From Smallanthus sonchifolius (taxonomy: Eukaryota > Streptophyta > Magnoliopsida > Asterales > Asteraceae), in contig CM042023.1 in assembly GCA_023525975.1 (NCBI GenBank), positions 17,471,501 through 17,535,500 of the forward strand: DNA of 64,000 nucleotides, in the 5' to 3' direction. Shown piece after piece: positions 31,716 to 43,454 of this stretch. The notes under the pieces were generated by a model. It searched no databases. It worked only from the letters and a program-made list of their open reading frames with translations, and had not been told where the DNA came from. Positions within the stretch are counted from its first letter, which is position 1. Every line of letters starts with the position of its first letter. The translations under genes and the position numbers were made by a program.

Positions 31716-33424
31716 AAACCGAGTTTTCCCATTTTAATTGTTTTAACCTTTTTAAAAACAGTTTTTAAACTTGTATAATTTTTATAAATTATGTTATACA
31801 TTTATAAACTTAAACCCAATTTTTATTTACACTTTTACATTCGGGAACATTTTTAATTAAATAAAATTTAGTCAAACCTATAATTAATTAAATCTTTAAT
31901 TTTGGTTTTGAATCCATAAAATCTATAAAAATACTTTTAAAACCTTTATAAAATTTATATAAACATAAACCTATTGTTTATATAAAATGTGAGAAAATAA
32001 ATATGCTTTAATTATTTTCTAAACTTTTGTAAACTTATAAACTTCATAAAGACTTTAAAACATTTATACTTTTAAAAACATAAACTTTAAATTAAATACT
32101 TATACTTATAAAACTTACCATTTGAAGTAAACATTATAAACTTATAATTTTATTTAAACTTTAAAGACCTATAATCAAAATCCCAATTCGAAAAGAAAAT
32201 TATTCATACCTTATTTATTTAATTATTTATAAACTTATAAAACTTTATAAACTTGTAAACCTTAAAACTATTAACTTAAAAATATATATATGTTATCTTA
32301 TTAAAACTACAAGATAATAAATATTTAATACCAAAATGCTTTGATAAATCTTAAATGATTTATATTAATTAGATAAATATTTAGATAATTATCTATCCTT
32401 AATAGTCATGTATTCTTGAAGTAATTGTTATAAAACCTTAATTATTATTTATCCTTTAAAATAATAATTATCATTTTATATGTATTCTTTAAATAATTAT
32501 TATAAATCTCTAATAATTATTTATTCTTTGGATAATTATGGTTAAACCTTAATAATTATTTAGTCTTTCATTTAACAAATACTTCAACCCCATTTACGAA
32601 TACTTGGAAAACTAATTTTTACTTAACATGTGTAATTAATAACTGCAAAACTTTTGAATAAATAATAATTATTCTAAACTATAAACCTATTAAACTTTGA
32701 TATTCAAAAACCTTCATTTGAAACTTGATCCTAACTTTATACACACAAATCATCCCGTCACCCGTTTGGAACCCTAGTCAAATCTTAGACCCTAGATCCT
32801 TGTCTTAGACTTTTTACTTAAATCTTTAGACTTATATTCTTAGGCTTATTGTGAGGATTTTCTCCCTCTCCAATTCTTGCAAACTCTTGTCGGATACTCT
32901 TCATCATCCAAGTGAGTATACTTAGCCCCTTTTCCTTTCTATACTTTTGGGGTGAAACACGTTCAAAAACATTAAACTTATACAATTTTTGTACAACTAT
33001 GACTAGATGCTTATTCTTATGTTAAACTTGAGACTTGTCTGCTTAGATTAAACTTAAAACTAGCATATTCATTAACTTTGATCAAGCATATGGTAACAAT
33101 GATAGATCTATTGTATTTGACCAATCCACCTTGATTGATTGACCCCTTCGGGGGGGAGCACTTGGTGATTGTTACTGAATTAAACTTTAAACTTGAGACT
33201 TATAAGGGTAACCTGCGGGTTATGCCTAAACTTGGTTGGAGGGTTGATATGCACAATGTTTAAGATGCTTGTTCTTATACTTACATTATAGAATGCATAA
33301 ATCATAGTGAATTGTAATTCTTTTCAAATACTTGTTAAACTGTGTCAAAACCTTTGTATCTCACCAACTATTTTGTAGTTGACAGATTCTTTCACATGTT
33401 TCAGGTTCTACATCATGAGACTTG

Positions 33425-35645
33425 TGTGACATCCCTGATTTTTATGCCTGATCCTATAATCCTACCTTGTAACCTTGATTGATTTATTATACAATGAACA
33501 TTTTTATGCTCCATATCACTTGTGATATCATTTCATTTCAAATTTCCAAGTCTAGTCTAAAGCGAGTATTCTATTGCGCATAGAACGGCTTGCGCATTAT
33601 ATTTTGATTCTATATCAGATTCTGGTATTCATTCTTAATCTTGCTACTTATAGTAGCTTTGGATGCCTTAGACTCTAACCTAATAAAAACAGTTCAAGTT
33701 TGTAACTTCGTTTGACTAAAATATAATTTCAAGGGTAAAAGTTACACATACGTAAATTTCAGGGTTTCTTTTGTAACGTCTTCGAAATCTGGTTAATTTT
33801 TGTAAATTCAATCATATATCATTATTATTAATATAATTTTCGAAATTTTAAGTTTATATATTATTATTTATTATTTAAATTAATAAAATCAATTAATTCC
33901 TTTAAACTTATCCAAAATGAATTAAAACCATTATTTTTATTCTTAAATCCTATCCTAATCCATCCCATCCATTAACTAACTAATTTTGAACTCAATCCTA
34001 TCATCCATATCCTCAAAATTTCTTGAACTAACCCCTATATCCATTATTCAAAAGTTTTATAAAAAATTCTAAGATTTATAAACCTATGTTTATCACCTTT
34101 GTTATCCTAATAAAAAAAAACCTAACCAACTTTTCCCCTTTTTCCTCTCAAACCCACCCTATAAATAGAGCCTTAAACCTCATTCATTCTTCACACCTCA
34201 ACAATCCTCTAGGGCTCTCTAGCAACTAAAGGTTGTTCTTCTCATCTTTTGGAAGATTCTAGCTTAAATCCTTCCATTCTAAGTAAGTTCTTCTTATGTT
34301 CTTGCTTGTTCATACTTTTCTTTTCAAAAATTCCTCATAACTAGCTAGATCTATGATTCCCTAGCATGTTTATGTTATAATCATAGAGCTATCGAAGATC
34401 AAATGCCCTATTTTAATTAAACTTGTTCAAACTTTTATTTAAAAACTTGGTTTTGATCTTTCTTGTTCCTTTCAATTTCAAAAATCATGTTTTTTTACTA
34501 AAACTCCTTATCTTCAAATTAAACCCCTCTAATAATTAACTTATTTCATTTATATTTTTACTAAACTTATATTTTCACTTTAGCCCTTATACTTTCCAAA
34601 CTTACCAAACAAACCCTAAACTTGGTCAAGTATACAAATAGGGTAACTTTCAAACCAGTATGTAGTTATCTGACAAACATTAAAGTTCTGGCTAGAAAAA
34701 GACGGGGTTCCGATCCAACCAACTCTTTCCTGGGAACTTTTATGTTGGAGGTACTACTCTGGAATGATAACCACTCTAGTGTACAACAACCACTTTCAAC
34801 TAATTACATTGTCAACCCCTCGACTATCCTTAACTTGTTTCTAACGTAACAAACTTAACTTAGGGAGTCGTTAAGGCATTCGATCCAAGTTACTACAAGT
34901 TCAAGTTCAACCCTTTCATTTGCAAGGTGAGATACATAGCCCATTTACATTTTATCTTTGGGGTGAAAAACATGCTCGTATATCAAAGGTTGTTCAAACT
35001 ATATCAAACTCAAATACTACTTCTGTATTTTCAATAACAACTTTCCATACTTGTAAACTTAAACGGTTTTATACACACTCTACAACCATTAACTTGGGAT
35101 AAGCCAACGGGAGTAAGTCATAGATCTATGGGCCTGACATGCCGATCTAGTTCTTGAGTTGACGAGATACGATATCAACTTGAGACTAGATATACAGAAA
35201 CTGCAAAACTTGTTATTCATGCTATATCAATACTATGGGAACCCAATCTTGTCATTAGGTTTGGTTGAATCAATGTATAAAAGTTTGTTTTACTTGTTAT
35301 TGAATCTTGTTTATGAATTGCAAAAATATTCATTATCGATACTATGTAATTACTTAAACCTATGTTCTCACCGGCTTTATAGCTGACATATTTTAGCATG
35401 TTTTTCAGGTACTAATAACTAGGTTGCTGTTACAATCACACTAGGACTTCGAGACTTGGCTCTAGGAGATTTAGCTATTTATAAAGTTTAATAAAGACTA
35501 TTTGTTTATCTATTTTGTTTGGTTGTGTGTTTTTAAAACAATGTATGCAATTATTCGGTTAATTTAATAGTATTTCTTTTAATCATTGTGATGATTTCAA
35601 TTCGTCACCCTTCGCATAAATTCCGCCATCTGTGGGGGTGTGACA
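33425..35645 (+). repeat. 5' LTR of the decayed Tekay-like element
   Basis: 2221 bp, starts TGTGACATCC and ends GGTGTGACA. TATAAATA at 34160-34167 is followed by a CT-rich leader, the likely start of transcription. Confidence 0.9.
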
Positions 35646-35648
35646 GAT

Positions 35649-35660
35649 TGGTATCAGAGC
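35649..35660 (+). promoter_or_regulatory. Primer binding site (initiator Met tRNA)
   Basis: TGGTATCAGAGC three bases after the 5' LTR. Confidence 0.9.
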
Positions 35661-36423
35661 CATGGTTATAGAGAATTAGGTTGCTTTATAATAAACCTAG
35701 TCTATAACCCTAGAATTTCCCTATTAAGAAGTTACTTTTTCTTTGTGTCTAACCTTATGTGTTTAACTTATCTCTAACCTCCCTTCTTCTAGCCATGGAT
35801 AACTTCATCGACCTAACAAGGAAAAGTATAGCAACTCCAAGCTCAATCAAGTGGACACAAGAAGCTCGAGACATGAACAACCCGGAGCTGCGGTCTGACG
35901 CAACTAGTCGTTATCGCCCGGAGAACGTACGCTTTACACGACCGATGGAACCTAAGGAGATTAGAGCTGGAACTACCAAGTCTTCGATCATCCGAGACAT
36001 AGAAGACAGAGCTGAGACGATTCCTAAATCACTCTCTTCAAGACCAAAGGTCTAATTGGTGGATCGAAGGACAGTGTGTAATCTGGAAGAGTGTGTACTG
36101 TACACGAAGGGCTCTGTCTAGGAAAGGCGTGGCGCATAAATCCCTTTGGACCTGTCACTCTTTCCTGGGAAATCTAGGTGTGAGTATCGCTTATAGGCTA
36201 AAACACACTATCCTACCATCTACCATGCAGATCTAGAGTTTTGATTAATCAATTAATTCTTTTTATTTTCAATTCAGGACATTAAGTGGTTATATGTGCT
36301 TATGTCCTTATCTTTCCTTATTTGTAATTAAACAACTTGATTATGAATAAAATTCCTATTTTGATTATCTTGCGACTCTATCTATCGTTTATCAACTTAT
36401 CCAGCTATACTCTATCTTGTAGA
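35661..36423. other. Untranslated leader of the retrotransposon
   Basis: It separates PBS and gag. A 98-codon frame at 35759-36055 (MDNFIDLTRK and onwards) shows no known domain. It may be part of an ancestral leader ORF, but nothing supports it. Confidence 0.45.
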
Positions 36424-39400
36424 ATGCCTCCTCGTCGTGACACTACCGAGATCAATGAGATTGCTGCTATCATCACTCGACAACTAAGGGATGTCCTTCC
36501 TGAAATGGTTACCCAAGTCAGTAACTCACTACGTAACACTGGTGGTTCTAGAGCCGATAATAACAACACTGATCACTACAAGAAGTTCACCAACTCCAAG
36601 CCCGCTGATTATAATGGTACTGAAGGAGCAACTGGGCTGCTCCAATGGATTGAAAAAGTTGAATATGCTCTGGACATGACTGAGAGTCCAGAAAATCTGA
36701 AAGTGAAGTTTGCCGCAAGCACATTTCAGAAACGGGCTCTTACTTGGTGGAATGCCCAAATCAGGGCTAGGGGAAGAAACGTAGCTCTAGCCTTGCCTTG
36801 GAATGAGTTTAAGGAGTTGCTCATTAGGGAATTCTGCCCGAGTAATGAACTCAAGAAGATAGAGATTGAGTTTTGGAACCATGAGATGGATGGTGGTGAG
36901 CATGCAGCCTACACCGAGCGTTTTCATGAGCTCAGTATTCTAGTGCCACATATGGTTACACCGGTTAGCAGACAGATTGACCGATACATTACTGGTTTGA
37001 GCCCTCTAGTCCGAATCCCTACCTTATCTAGTTCACCCACTCTTTGGAGGCAGAAATCCTATTGTCTGCTATTATCACCGACGATCTGGTTAAGTCAGGA
37101 ACTCTGGTTAGGAAGGGTTCTAAGAAGGTGAATGCTGAAAGCAAGAAGCCTGACCGTAACTATAACAAGAAACAAAAGACTGCCAAAGGGTTTGCTATGG
37201 TAACTCCTGCTACACCGGTAAACCAAGCTGCTCCTGCTCCTCAGGCCTATGTGAAGAAGCCATATACCGGGAATATGCCTAAGTGTCCTAAATGCCCTTT
37301 TTCATCACTTCGGAGAGTGCCGCAAGTGTACTAACTGCGGCCGACTTGGTCACGTATTCCAGACTTGCAAAGCTCCAGCTGCCACGGCTAACAACAATAC
37401 TCTTGTGACAGCCACCACTACTGCTACTACTGGAAATAACATTGTTCGAGCTTGCTATGAATGTGGTGACCCAAGTTATTTCTGGAATCGTTGTCCTAAG
37501 CTGCATCCGAACAATGCCAACAACCCAACTGCTAATGGACGAGTTTTTGCTATTGGAGCAACCGAAGCTCGTCAGGATCCAAACGTTGTTACGGGTACGT
37601 TTCTCATCAATCAACACTATGCTTCTATCCTATTCGACTCCGGAGCGGACAAAAGTTTTGTCTCAACCGAGTTCGAATCTTTGCTTAGCTCTAACTTTGT
37701 TAAACTAGATACTACTTATTCTGTGGAGTTAGCTAATGGAGATCTAATACATGCCAATACTATTTTCCGAGGTTGTACTTTAACACTTGACGATCATCCA
37801 TTCTCAATCGATCTTATCCCTATCCAACTTGGAAGCTTTGACATAGTGGTAGGAATGGATTGGCTATCCACCAACCATGCTGAGATCATTTGTGCTGAGA
37901 AACTAGTCCGTATTTCCCTTAAATCTGGAGATACTTTGACTATCCATGGAGAGAGGTCTGGGAAAAACTTAAAGATCATTTCATCTATGAAAGCCCGTAG
38001 CTTGTTGAGAAAACCCACTACTATGGCATTCTTGGCCCACGTTGTGGAAAAGAAGACTCAAGGAAAGAAACTGCAAGATGTCCCTATCATTAAAGACTAC
38101 CCGGAGGTCTTTCCTGATGATTTGCTCGGACTACCTCCTATCCGACAAGTCGAGTTCATGATTGACCTTGTACCTGGTGCAACGCATGTTGCCAAATCCC
38201 CTTACCGCTTAGCCCCATCAGAAATGAAGGAGCTATCCAGTCAGCTTCAAGAATTATTAGACAAGGGATTTGTCCGACCGAGTTTCTCACCTTGGGGAGC
38301 TCCGGTTTTATTTGTCAAGAAGAAAGACGGATCCTTTCGGATGTGCATTGACTATAGAGAGCTCAACAAACTAACCGTCAAGAATCGGTATCCACTACCA
38401 AGGATTGATGATTTGTTTGATCAATTACAAGGAGCCGCCTATTTTTCAAAGATTGATCTACGCTCTGGTTATCATCAACTTCGAGTGAATGAAGAAGACA
38501 TACCCAAAACCGCCTTTCGAACCCGCTATGGACACTATGAGTTTGTAGTTATGCCATTTGGACTAACCAATGCACCCGCGATATTCATGGACCTCATGAA
38601 CCGTGTTTGTCGACCTTACCTAGATAAATTCGTCATTGTTTTCATAGATGACATCTTGATCTATTCCCGAACCAAGATCGATCATGAGAAACACCTCAAA
38701 CTTATCCTTGAGCTTCTAAAGAAAGAGCAACTCTATGCTAAGTTCTCTAAGTGTGAGTTTTGGCTTAGTGAAGTTCAATTCTTAGGTCATGTGATCAATG
38801 ACAAGGGTATCCATGTTGACCCTACCAAGATTGAAGCAGTCAGGAACTGGAATGCACCAAAGACTCCCTCAGAGGTTCGCTCATTTCTGGGTCTAGCGGG
38901 GTACTATCGAAGGTTCATCTTGAACTTTTCGAGAATTGCTCTGCCACTCACTACTCTGACTCAGAAAAACCATACTTTTGACTGGGGACCAAAACAGGAA
39001 GATGCGTTCCAGTTGTTTAAGCAGAAGTTATGTGATGCACCCATTCTGACTTTACCAGATGGCAACGAGGACTTTGTTATGTACTGTGACGCATCCAACC
39101 AAGGCCTAGGTTGTGTCCTTATGCAACGAGAAAAGGTCATTGCATACGCATCGAGACAGCTTAAGATCCATGAAAAGAACTACACTACTCATGATCTTGA
39201 GCTAGGTGCTGTAGTGTTTGCTTTAAAGATCTGGAGACATTACTTATACGATACAAAATGTGTTATCTACACCGATCATAAAAGCTTACAACACATATTC
39301 GATCAGAAGGAGTTAAATATGAGATAGAGGCGTTGGGTGGAACTACTAAATGACTATGATTGCGAGATTCGCTATCACCCGGGTAAAGCTAACGTAGTAG

Positions 39401-40317
39401 CCGACGCTCTCAGCAGAAAGGAAAGAATCAAACCCTCACGCACTCGTGCGATGGGAATGATTATACATACTAGTCTCAAAGCCCAAATCCTTCTAGCCCA
39501 AAGGAAAGCACTTGTCAGGACAGATCTAAAGGATGAATTGGCAAGTATTGCTGAACATCAATTGGAGTCCAAGACCGATGAAATTCTTTACTTCATGGGT
39601 CGAATGTGGGTTCCTAATTTTGATAATCTCCGAGAAATTATCCTAAATGAAGCTCATAAGTCTCACTATTCTATTCATCCAGGTTCCGATAAGATGTACT
39701 TAGATCTGAGGAAATGTTATTGGTGGTCTGGAATGAAGAAAGACATAGCGCTGCATGTTGGAAGATGTTTGACCTGTCAAAAAGTTAAAGTTGAGCACCA
39801 AAAACCATCAGGCCTACTCCAGCAACTCGAAATCCCTCAATGGACATGGGATCAGATTTCCATGGATTTCATTACTAAGCTTCCTAAAACCTCTGGTAGA
39901 CATGACTCAATTTGGGTCATAGTCGATCGCCTGACTAAATCCGCTCACTTTCTACCGATCCGAGAAGACTATAAAATGGAGAGGTTATCCAAGATCTATA
40001 TCAATGAAAGCATAGCTCGTCATGGTGTTCCACTATCCATCATCTCTGACCGAGACAGTCGGTTTACGTCCAGGTTCTGGAAATCTTTACAGAAATCCTT
40101 AGGAACACGTGTGGATCTTAGCACGGCTTATCACCCTCAGACTGATGGCCAAAGCGAACGAACCATACAAACTCTTGAGGACATGCTACGAGCCCGTGTC
40201 ATCTACTTTGGTGGAAGTTGGGATAATCACTTACCTCTAATAGAGTTCTCGTACAATAACAGTTATCACACCAGCATTCAGTGTGCACCATTTGAGGCCT
40301 TATACGGAAGAAAATGT
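36424..40317 (+). pseudogene. Broken gag-pol of the Tekay-like element, integrase truncated
   Basis: Gag starts MPPRRDTTEINEIAAI with DYNGTEGATGLLQWIEKVEY and ALTWWNAQ. A frame change lies near 37000 and another near 37290, before the zinc knuckle CTNCGRLGHVFQTC. The second knuckle reads CYECGDPSYFWNRC, with Tyr where the ligand His should be. From 37405 the frame is open through protease (LFDSGADKSF), reverse transcriptase (FVIVFIDDILIYS) and RNase H (YCDASNQGLGC). It stops at a TAG (39325-39327) and resumes through the integrase finger and D, D, E motifs. After GRKC (40317) the rest of integrase and the chromodomain are missing. Confidence 0.9.
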
Positions 40318-40488
40318 CTGTCACACCCCCAATTTCAACTAACGGAGTATTACCGTTTGGGAAGTGACAAACCAGGATCTCAGACACTAGTTACATTGAA
40401 CGACTCTACATGGGACTCAAAATGAAAATATCTTTTAAATCAGAGTATCAATGCGGAAGCGTAAAGAAAGTAAATGCGCAAAATACAC
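40318..40488 (-). repeat. Foreign LTR-end fragment joined to pol
   Basis: TGTCACACCCCC at 40319 looks like the inverted end of another LTR (…GGGGGTGTGACA). It continues through AATGCGGAAGCG, a string typical of the end region of such LTRs. It matches neither LTR family of this nest beyond the terminal bases. It bridges pol and the 3' LTR, which lacks its first ~10 bp. Confidence 0.5.
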
Positions 40489-41084
40489 TGATTTTTATGC
40501 CTGATCCTATAATCCTACCTTGTAACCTTGATTGATTTATTATACAATGAACATTTTTATGCTCCATATCACTTGTGATATCATTTCATTTCAAATTTCC
40601 AAGTCTAGTCTAAAGCGAGTATTCTATTGCGCATAGAACGGCTTGCGCATTATATTTTGATTCTATATCTGATTCTGGTATTCATTCTTAATCTTGCTAC
40701 TTATAGTAGCTTTGGATGCCTTAGACTCTAACCTAATAAAAACAGTTCAAGTTTGTAACTTCGTTTGACTAAAATATAATTTCAAGGGTAAAAGTTACAC
40801 ACACGTAAATTTTAGGGTTTCTTTTGTAACGTCTTCGAAATCTGGTTAATTTTTGTAAATTCAATCATATATCATTATTATTAATATAATTTTCAAAATT
40901 TTAAGTTTATATATTATTATTTATTATTTAAATTAATAAAATCAATTAATTCCTTTAAACTTATCCAAAATGAATTAAAACCATTATTTTTATTCTTAAA
41001 TCCTATCCTAATCCATTCCATCCATTAACTAACTAATTTTGAACTCAATCCTATCATCCATATCCTCAAAATTTCGTGAACTAA
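40489..41084 (+). repeat. 3' LTR of the decayed element, left part
   Basis: Matches 33436-34031 of the 5' LTR with few differences, then stops at GTGAACTAA where the next element begins. The right part continues at 49754. Confidence 0.9.
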
Positions 41085-42950
41085 TGTAACGAACCAAAAT
41101 CCGGGTCTCGTTATAAATAAATAAATAATTCTAATAAATATTATGGTAAAAATAATATTTTAGAAATAAGTTGAAACAAGCGGGTTTCAAGTTAGTAACG
41201 GGGATATACTAGTTTTAACTAGTTATGGAAGGAAATGGAAAAGATTGAAAGTAGAGGGGCTAAAGGTGAAACATGAAAAATCTGCCATATTTGACCTTTA
41301 GAAGTCAAAATTGACTTCATTTTTGGAGTTGGGTCGTTCAAGAGAAGAGGAAGAGAGGAGAAATCGGGTTGAAGTCAAAATTCGTGTGTTTGAAGCTTGT
41401 AACTTGAAGGTGTTGGCTCACACATCACCTTTCTAACATCAAGTAAGTGATTTCTTCCTCTTTGATCCACCATTTATGGTGTTCTTGTTGGGTTTCGTTG
41501 AAAACCCGAAATTATGGTTGCATGTGGTAAATGGTGTTAGATTATTGATAATCTAGCTAAACTAAAGGTGTAGGAAGGTGAACAACACCATGGAACCCTT
41601 TGATTTTGATTTTTTGAAAGTTAGGGTTCATATGGAGGAAATTGGGGGTTTTGGGGTTTTGATAAAAAATTGATAAATTGATGATGATTAAGTGTTATAG
41701 AGGTGTTAGATACTTAAACAAACCCCAAATTAACTTAAAGAAACTAGTTTGATAAAAATTAGTGTCAAGGTATTGGAAAGAGAATTCTAGTGGTTGAGTT
41801 GAGTTCTTGATTAAAGGGGGTGTTTGGATAAGGAAATAACCCAAACGGGTCAATTTGGGTTGAAAATGGAAATTTGGGTGGTAAACTCAATTGTATGTGT
41901 TTTGAATGAATGATTAGATTACTAAACTAGGTGTGTATGTTTAGGCAATCAAATTGTGGGTCTAGAAGGCGGAGCGGAGTCGTCTAACCCAAAAGGTAAG
42001 TGCCTATGCACTTACTTAGTATTGATGATAAATGGTGAATTTTATGGATTATGTGTTATGTGATTGTGTGCATACTTGTGATATGATAAATTGTGAATGA
42101 TTTAGTATGTGCAATGAATGAATGTAGTTATAGTGTTAACCTATAATGGTAATGGATCATGTGTTGATCATAAATGAGACGGAGTTATGGCCTTGTGCTA
42201 TAATGGTAATGGATCATGTGTTGATCATAAATGAGACGGAGTTATGGCCTTGTGCTATAATGGTAATGGATCATGTGTTGATCATAAATGAAACGGAGAT
42301 ATGGCCTTGTGCCATATTGGAAATGGATCATGTGTTGATCATAAATGAAAAGGAGTTATGGCCTTTGTGCCATAATGGAAATGGATCATGTGTTGATCAT
42401 AATTGAAACTTGTAGTAAGGGTGCAAGAATATGTAGCCTAAATGACAATTTGGGTGGAAACGGGTCAAATGGGTGAATGGGTGAAACAAGTAGGAATTTA
42501 CTTGTTTGTTATGAATTTATCTTCATTACTAATGGTGATATGTGTGGTGAATGTAGGAAAAGCTCCGAGGTAGTCAAAGTCAAGTCCAAGGCGTTGGCGG
42601 ATCCTCGTATGCATATTTTCATGTTTTGATGAGTTGGTGGAATTCCCCTTTTTGATTGTAATTTGATAAACAAAACATGTTTTTGGGTTGTGATCATGTT
42701 GTTGAAGGGGTTTTTGGTTAAAACCCATGTGTTGGGCAAATTTGTTGTCTTGTATTTTGGAAAAAGTTGGAAAAATGGCTAAGTGTGAAAACTGATGAAA
42801 AACTGGAAACTTTCTGTGAAAACAGGTCCCTCGCGCTACGCGAGGGAGGTGACCAATAACTCTCGCGCTACGCGAGAGGTAAAAAAAAAAAAATTCTGGG
42901 ATTAAGACTTTCGCGCGTTAAAGTATAGTTTTTAAAAGTGGTGTGTTTCA
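41085..42950 (+). repeat. 5' LTR of the nested Tekay-like element
   Basis: Contains a 57-bp tandem repeat (42142-42405) and two strong hairpins: CCCTCGCGCTACGCGAGGG at 42828-42846 and CTCTCGCGCTACGCGAGAG at 42860-42878. Confidence 0.95.
42142..42405. repeat. 57-bp tandem repeat, about 4.6 copies, within the LTR
   Basis: The unit contains GGATCATGTGTTGATCATAA and TTATGGCCTTGTGC. Because 57 is divisible by three, it reads as a repeated 19-residue peptide, which is why a false ORF appears. The same array is at 48945-49208. Confidence 0.95.
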
Positions 42951-42953
42951 ACT

Positions 42954-42965
42954 TGGTATCAGAGC
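42954..42965 (+). promoter_or_regulatory. Primer binding site (initiator Met tRNA)
   Basis: TGGTATCAGAGC three bases after the 5' LTR. A (TA)n microsatellite follows in the leader at 43359-43391. Confidence 0.9.
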
Positions 42966-43352
42966 AATGGTTTGAGGGATTTGGTGTGCGAGACACTAAA
43001 CTCAAACCGGATGCTCTTGATATGGGGGAAATGATACGAGAATCCACGAAGGACTTGACTAAGACTCGGAGCTTTCGGAAATGAAAGGTTAGTAATGATT
43101 TAATAAGTGATTATGTATATATGTTGTAAATGCATATGATTGATTGAATGACAAAGTGTTATGTGTGCCGAAACTTGTCTTGTAAATTGTTATATGCATA
43201 TGATAATTACACTTGGGCATAACGTATTATTAAACATGTCTGGCCAATATGATTAATAAGACGAGATGTGCAAGAGCTTTTATGATAACCATATGACAAT
43301 GAACATTTGCAAGGATTAGGTGAAGGTGATCGTATATGTATGTGTATAAGTA

Positions 43353-43392
<40 letters not shown>

Positions 43393-43454
43393 CTAGGTGA
43401 TTTGAAGGTATAGGAATGTTAAGGTATTTTTGGTACTATTTCTCAGTTAAGAGA

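Noticed and set aside
35759..36055. 98-codon ORF in the retrotransposon leader as an extra gene
   Set aside because: No domain recognised and it lies between PBS and gag; kept only as a note on the leader.
42146..42406. 86-codon ORF with a repeated MVMDHVLIINETELWPCAI-type peptide (also 48949-49209)
   Set aside because: It is the 57-bp LTR tandem repeat read in frame; it lies wholly in the LTR and appears in both LTRs.
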